Source: Petrosia ficiformis
Taxonomy: Eukaryota; Porifera; Demospongiae; Haplosclerida; Petrosiidae
Direction of reading: 5' to 3'
Length of the DNA: 64,000 nt
NCBI GenBank assembly: GCA_947044365.1
Contig: OX345646.1
Span: 995,001 to 1,059,000 of the forward strand
Part shown: positions 62,501 through 64,000 of the stretch, piece after piece
How positions within the stretch are numbered: position 1 is the stretch's first letter
How the letters are laid out: each line of letters starts with the position of its first letter
Program-made: the position numbers and the translations under genes
The notes under the pieces: generated by a model
What the model was told of the DNA's origin: nothing
The model's input: only the letters and a program-made list of their open reading frames with translations
Database searches by the model: none

Positions 62501-63893
62501 GCGTTTTGATTCAACGATTTTACGATATAATTTTCATGTTCAACAAAACTACTCACATGTGGTAGGTGTAACCATTATTTTCGCGAATTTAATTTTTGCG
62601 GTCCGTCAGTTTTCACGAAAAATGCTAAATATACATGTATAGTCACAAAAATTTAGGGCTATACAGTATATGGTCTATATGGGTTGAAGGTGTGGCATAC
62701 TATGAATATTAATGAGGCACTGTTATTGGCAGTTAATTGTTGGTCTATATGGGTTGAAGGCATGGCATACTATGAATATTAATGAGGTGCTGTTATTGGC
62801 AGTTAATTGTTACTTTATATGGGTTGAAGGCGTGGCATACTATAAATATTAATGAGGTGCTGTTATTGAAAGTTAATTGTTCAGATATTCCAAATGAAGA
62901 CTTTTGATAACTGCCTGTAATCGATCCAATATTACATTATTACTGGTAGCAATAACAAATACATAATCAATCTGTTAATCTTGCGAGCCAAACTCCTCCC
63001 CTTTTTGACATCAGACGGCAGGGAGAATCTAGTCAATCGAGTTGACTTTTCTGTCCCAGCTAAGGAATTTGGTCGCAGGTGTTGGTATGAAATTAGACCA
63101 CATGTAAACTGTGAATATCGTTACTACTTGTTAGAAGATGGTGAGTGAAAAGTTTTTAAAAACTGTTATTGTTACTCTTTTGGCTTTTAAAACTACATAT
63201 GATGTTCCTGGAAGATTTAAAAAACGATCATAAATTGCGAGGAATGGAGAGACTTCCCAAACCTGGTCTGTAGGCAAGAGAGTGCATCACTTCCTGTGAA
63301 AAGTCAGCTACTGCTTCTTTCTACATCATCTTCAAAGTAAACACAAATTCTTAGCAAACTCATGTATCATTTGTTCATTAGCTATCTTAGTTTTTAACAT
63401 AGATGTAGAATAAATGATAATAACGATATTCACAGTTTACATGTGGTCTCTTAGCTGGGACAGAAAAGTCAACTCGATTGACCAGACTCCCTCCCCGCTG
63501 TTCATTCTCAAAAAGGGGAGGAGTCTGGCTCACGAAACTATCTGTTTGTTTACATACAAGCATTAGATTAAGAGTAGAAAAAAGAATCCTTGATAAGTAA
63601 ATGATTGTTCATGACCTTGCGGTGTCTAAAACCTAACAACATAATTATTATAGTTATAATATATACATAATATATAATTAGTGCATTATATTATATATAT
63701 ATCTATATTATACTTGTTTTTCCACTCTTATACATTTTAAATATATCTATCAGCCCATTTATTTATTTAAAAATATTATCTATCTATCAACATTCCATTC
63801 ATTAATAGTTTAACTTACTGGGGACTGCATGACAGAAGAATCTCTTCAATGCTTGAAACTTTATAATGTTGTCCATTTTAATTTTTTCTCCTT
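59506..63893 (-). CDS. Gene D: multipass membrane protein with long tail (5' end beyond window)
   Basis: Exons 63819..63893, 61424..61903 and 59506..60629 join in phase 1. The first is an internal exon (acceptor ttttag, phase 1) encoding EGEKIKMDNIIKFQALKRFF and CHAVP, the linker of this family, so upstream exons, perhaps CARD and unknown-domain as in gene C, should lie to the right of the window. The second starts IPCKKDLGDNPCGRC and carries the membrane segments; the third opens FFVIVHPVTSSW and ends in a tail of about 270 residues with KRSTVGSKKEEINK, SSILRKRHPQ and GSIGSSPSSGSVTPAEEN. The 330-residue 3' open frame differs from gene A at only seven positions. The tail is hydrophilic and rich in S/T, suited to phosphorylation, but no known motif is certain. 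Confidence 0.7.
61945..62392. mobile_element. tagtgttgttttagtt family element (about 450 bp) in gene D intron
   Basis: Starts tagtgttgttttagtt and ends aaaagtggtcattatcgtca plus tacacta; the ends are short inverted repeats (tagtgt/acacta). The interior is a threefold repeat of acttttagttaactaaac, tatactaaatcacaagtct and ctcttttagtaaggtattg. The end-to-end form suggests that the dispersed ttttagttaact sequences across the window are MITE fragments. Confidence 0.55.
62671..62880. repeat. Minisatellite, three units of 70 bp
   Basis: Units start tggtctatatgggttgaagg at 62671 and 62741 and, slightly changed, at 62811, and contain catactatgaatattaatg and gttattggcagttaattgt. Confidence 0.9.
62985..63536. 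mobile_element. Foldback element with long inverted arms
   Basis: The outer ends cgagccaaactcctcccctt and aaggggaggagtctggctcacg pair. Further in, gtcaatcgagttgacttttc plus tgtcccagctaag pairs with cttagctgggacagaaaagt plus caactcgattgac, and agaccacatgtaaactgtga with tcacagtttacatgtggtct. The arms total about 150 bases with gaps, around roughly 280 bases of unique centre. No transposase is present. The same gactcctcccc ends form the small hairpin at 53103..53186. Confidence 0.7.
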
Positions 63894-64000
63894 CTAAAAT
63901 TACTTTGTATATTCGTTTAATTAGAACAATTCACTATATCCACATGCTTCAGCAGACAAACCCACTACCTACACAAAGATGATTTTACTGATATGTTAGC

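Noticed and set aside
1..64000. CRISPR arrays, operons or bacterial mobile elements
   Set aside because: The tandem arrays are eukaryotic mini- and microsatellites without spacer structure, and every supported gene is spliced.

Overview
This window is an AT-rich stretch of a metazoan nuclear genome. The evidence is spliced genes with GT-AG introns, animal housekeeping genes (DNAJC8, RPL13A/uL13, Ashwin) and a dense load of microsatellites and DNA-transposon relics. An expanded cluster of CARD, caspase-like and ZU5 proteins and the frequent tacatgta-type repeats suggest a sponge, perhaps a haplosclerid demosponge such as Amphimedon. That assignment is an inference from style, not a proven match. 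All exon models were read by hand from splice sites and reading-frame continuity.

Left part (1-30 kb). A secreted or membrane protein of unknown function runs leftward (exons 5975..6137 and 2082..2215) and may continue beyond what I could trace. It is head-to-head with DNAJC8 (6413..14388, + strand, nine exons, complete). DNAJC8 intron 4 holds a striking array: six copies of a 289-bp unit, each carrying a tRNA-like gene with anticodon GGA and class I shape. A gene-free repeat field follows (14.4-19.9 kb). RPL13A (19938..27815, minus, eight exons, complete) comes next and is divergently paired with Ashwin (27877..29547, +, two exons, complete). Their start codons lie only about 60 bp apart and flank an NRF1-like palindrome.

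Right part (30.5-64 kb). Every gene is on the minus strand and belongs to a death-fold/caspase/membrane cluster built from a small set of exon modules. Most module boundaries are phase 1: (i) CARD-like exon; (ii) C14 caspase-like exon with YAGHG and DCC motifs; (iii) an exon of about 236 codons encoding a conserved domain I do not recognise; (iv) a short linker exon ending in FF...P; (v) two exons encoding a multipass membrane domain; (vi) ZU5 and following exons, a second CARD-like exon and a coiled coil. Gene E (30.5-36.4 kb) is CARD, caspase, unknown domain, Ser/Thr-rich tail. Gene C (55.4-59.0 kb) is CARD, unknown domain, linker, membrane domain. Genes A (36.7-39.1 kb) and D (59.5-63.9 kb, running off the window) carry the membrane domain with a long cytoplasmic-type tail and share a nearly identical 2.4-kb tract. 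Gene B (40.3-54.0 kb) has a membrane module followed by ZU5, CARD, coiled coil and a decayed caspase exon; frame phases would allow it to be one transcript. Together they look like a fast-evolving cell-death or innate-immune receptor family, made by exon shuffling and tandem duplication; this functional reading is inference.

Mobile and repeat content includes two hAT-like elements with perfect 8-bp target duplications, a piggyBac-like MITE, a TTA-duplicating MITE, a five-copy MITE family with CCCTATGATTGC ends, a foldback element, several perfect palindromes, an 80-bp repeat family and many micro- and minisatellites.
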